Below, piece after piece: positions 4,554 to 5,275 of a stretch of 5,275 nucleotides of DNA. Positions within the stretch are counted from its first letter, which is position 1. Each line of letters starts with the position of its first letter. This stretch comes from Clostridia bacterium (GTDB lineage: Bacteria; Bacillota_A; Clostridia; Christensenellales; Borkfalkiaceae): assembly GCA_017399665.1 (NCBI GenBank), contig JAFQBR010000198.1, forward strand, positions 1-5,275, in the 5' to 3' direction. The translations under genes were made by a program, and so were the position numbers. The notes under the pieces are model-generated. The model did no database searches. It saw only the letters and a list, made by a program, of their open reading frames with translations, and was not told where the DNA came from.

Positions 4554-5275
4554 TTAGTAAATGCTACCTGAATTTACAACAGGTTGAGCATCACGGTTTC
4601 CGCAAAGAACGACTAATAGATTAGAAACCATTTGAGCCTTTCTTTCTTCGTCAAGTTCAACAACTGCGTTTTCTTTTAATCTTTCAAGGGCCATTTCTAC
4701 CATACCTACTGCGCCGTCTACTATCATCTTTCTTGCATCAATAATTGCAGAAGCCTGCTGACGTTGAAGCATTACTGAAGCAATTTCAGTTGCGTATGCA
4801 AGATAGGTAATTCTTGCTTCTAAAATTTCAATACCAGCGTCCTTAACGCGATTTTGAATTTCTTCTTTAATTCTTTCAACAACAACTTCGCTAGAACCGC
4901 GTAAACTGCCTTCGTCTGCAACGCCGTCACCCGTTGTATCAACGTTAGGAGCGATATCGTAAGGATAAATACGAACTATATTTCTTACAGCTGAATCGCA
5001 TTGAAGTGATAAATATTCTTTATAGTTATCCACGTTAAACACAGCTTTAGCAGTATCTACAACTTTCCACATAACCGCAATACCAATTTCTACAGGGTTA
5101 CCTAAACAATCGTTAATTTTTTGGCGGTTGTTGTTAAGCGTCATAACCTTTAAAGATATTTTTTTGTCGACCGCAACAATGTTTGTTGAACTTCCTTCTG
5201 AGGTAGTAACTGAAACAGCAGGCGTATTTCCAACGTCCCCACTTTGTTTAAGTTTTGTTTGAGCCGCAGGGTTAA
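4554..5275 (-). CDS. SPFH-domain protein (stomatin/prohibitin/flotillin family), N-terminus outside window
   Basis: Membrane-associated scaffold-type protein of the SPFH superfamily, whose members form large oligomeric rings or microdomains; the specific function here is unknown. The 239 visible residues remain in frame to the right edge, so the ATG at 5144 is internal: the upstream codons encode KKISLKV, the first conserved SPFH strand. Counting visible residues, about 1-35 are a polar Ser/Thr/Gly-rich segment (NPAAQTKLKQSGDVG...) that looks like a loop inserted in the SPFH domain. The core follows (NRQKINDCLGNPVEIGIAV, then VDTAKAVFNVDNY). Next comes an acidic loop (DTTGDGVADEG), then EARITYLAYATEIASVMLQRQQASAIIDARK and VDGAVGMVEMALERL, an alpha-helical region typical of SPFH proteins. 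The C-terminus QPVVNSGSIY appears complete. The expected N-terminal membrane segment would lie outside the window. It is followed after one base by the ribbon-helix-helix gene, which suggests a two-gene operon ending at the terminator at 4328-4362. Confidence 0.88.
   Translation of the reverse strand, partial: NPAAQTKLKQSGDVGNTPAVSVTTSEGSSTNIVAVDKKISLKVMTLNNNRQKINDCLGNPVEIGIAVMWKVVDTAKAVFNVDNYKEYLSLQCDSAVRNIVRIYPYDIAPNVDTTGDGVADEGSLRGSSEVVVERIKEEIQNRVKDAGIEILEARITYLAYATEIASVMLQRQQASAIIDARKMIVDGAVGMVEMALERLKENAVVELDEERKAQMVSNLLVVLCGNRDAQPVVNSGSIY

Noticed and set aside
5142..5144. ATG that would make the SPFH gene complete in the window
   Set aside because: The frame is open upstream to the window edge and encodes the conserved KKISLKV strand, so this methionine is internal.

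Overview
This 5.3 kb AT-rich window looks like the chromosome of an endospore-forming, low-GC Gram-positive bacterium, most likely of the class Clostridia. The evidence is a spoIIR gene, a SleB-type spore cortex-lytic enzyme, AAGGAGG-type ribosome binding sites, sigma-A promoters of TTGACA/TATAAT type and clostridial-looking housekeeping genes. The genus cannot be named from the sequence. Nothing indicates a phage, insertion sequence, CRISPR array or structural RNA gene.

Layout. Positions 1-1087 (minus strand) hold two sporulation genes: spoIIR, then a SleB-like cortex hydrolase 38 bases downstream that runs off the left edge. Positions 1226-3115 (minus strand) form a compact operon in the order rdgB (XTP/dITP pyrophosphatase), a YfcE-type metallophosphodiesterase and a RimK-like ATP-grasp ligase, with a 4-base overlap and a 4-base gap at the junctions. 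Positions 3116-3318 are a divergent promoter region, with one sigma-A-like promoter facing left into rdgB and one with perfect consensus hexamers facing right. The rightward promoter drives a membrane-anchored alpha/beta hydrolase (3319-4290). Positions 4328-4362 are a bidirectional intrinsic terminator shared with a convergent minus-strand pair: a truncated SPFH (stomatin/flotillin-like) gene entering from the right edge and a 61-residue ribbon-helix-helix protein one base after its stop.

The most interesting part is the 138-base gap between the RimK-like gene and spoIIR. A 55-base hairpin (1092-1146, about 20 pairs) places the spoIIR Shine-Dalgarno sequence in its 3' arm and is followed by a short U-run just before the ATG. 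A plausible sigma-F promoter lies inside the same hairpin, so a transcript started there would lack the 5' arm and expose the ribosome binding site. Read-through RNA from the vegetative rdgB operon would instead form the whole hairpin, terminating or hiding the site. This resembles the arrangement known for phage T4 gene e, and it would suit SpoIIR, whose early synthesis would trigger sigma-E at the wrong time. A second segment just after the RimK-like stop codon could pair with the same 3' arm, which gives a possible competing structure.

The rest is ordinary: nucleotide-pool cleaning, a phosphodiesterase, a ligase of unknown substrate, a surface-anchored esterase-like enzyme, and an SPFH/ribbon-helix-helix pair.
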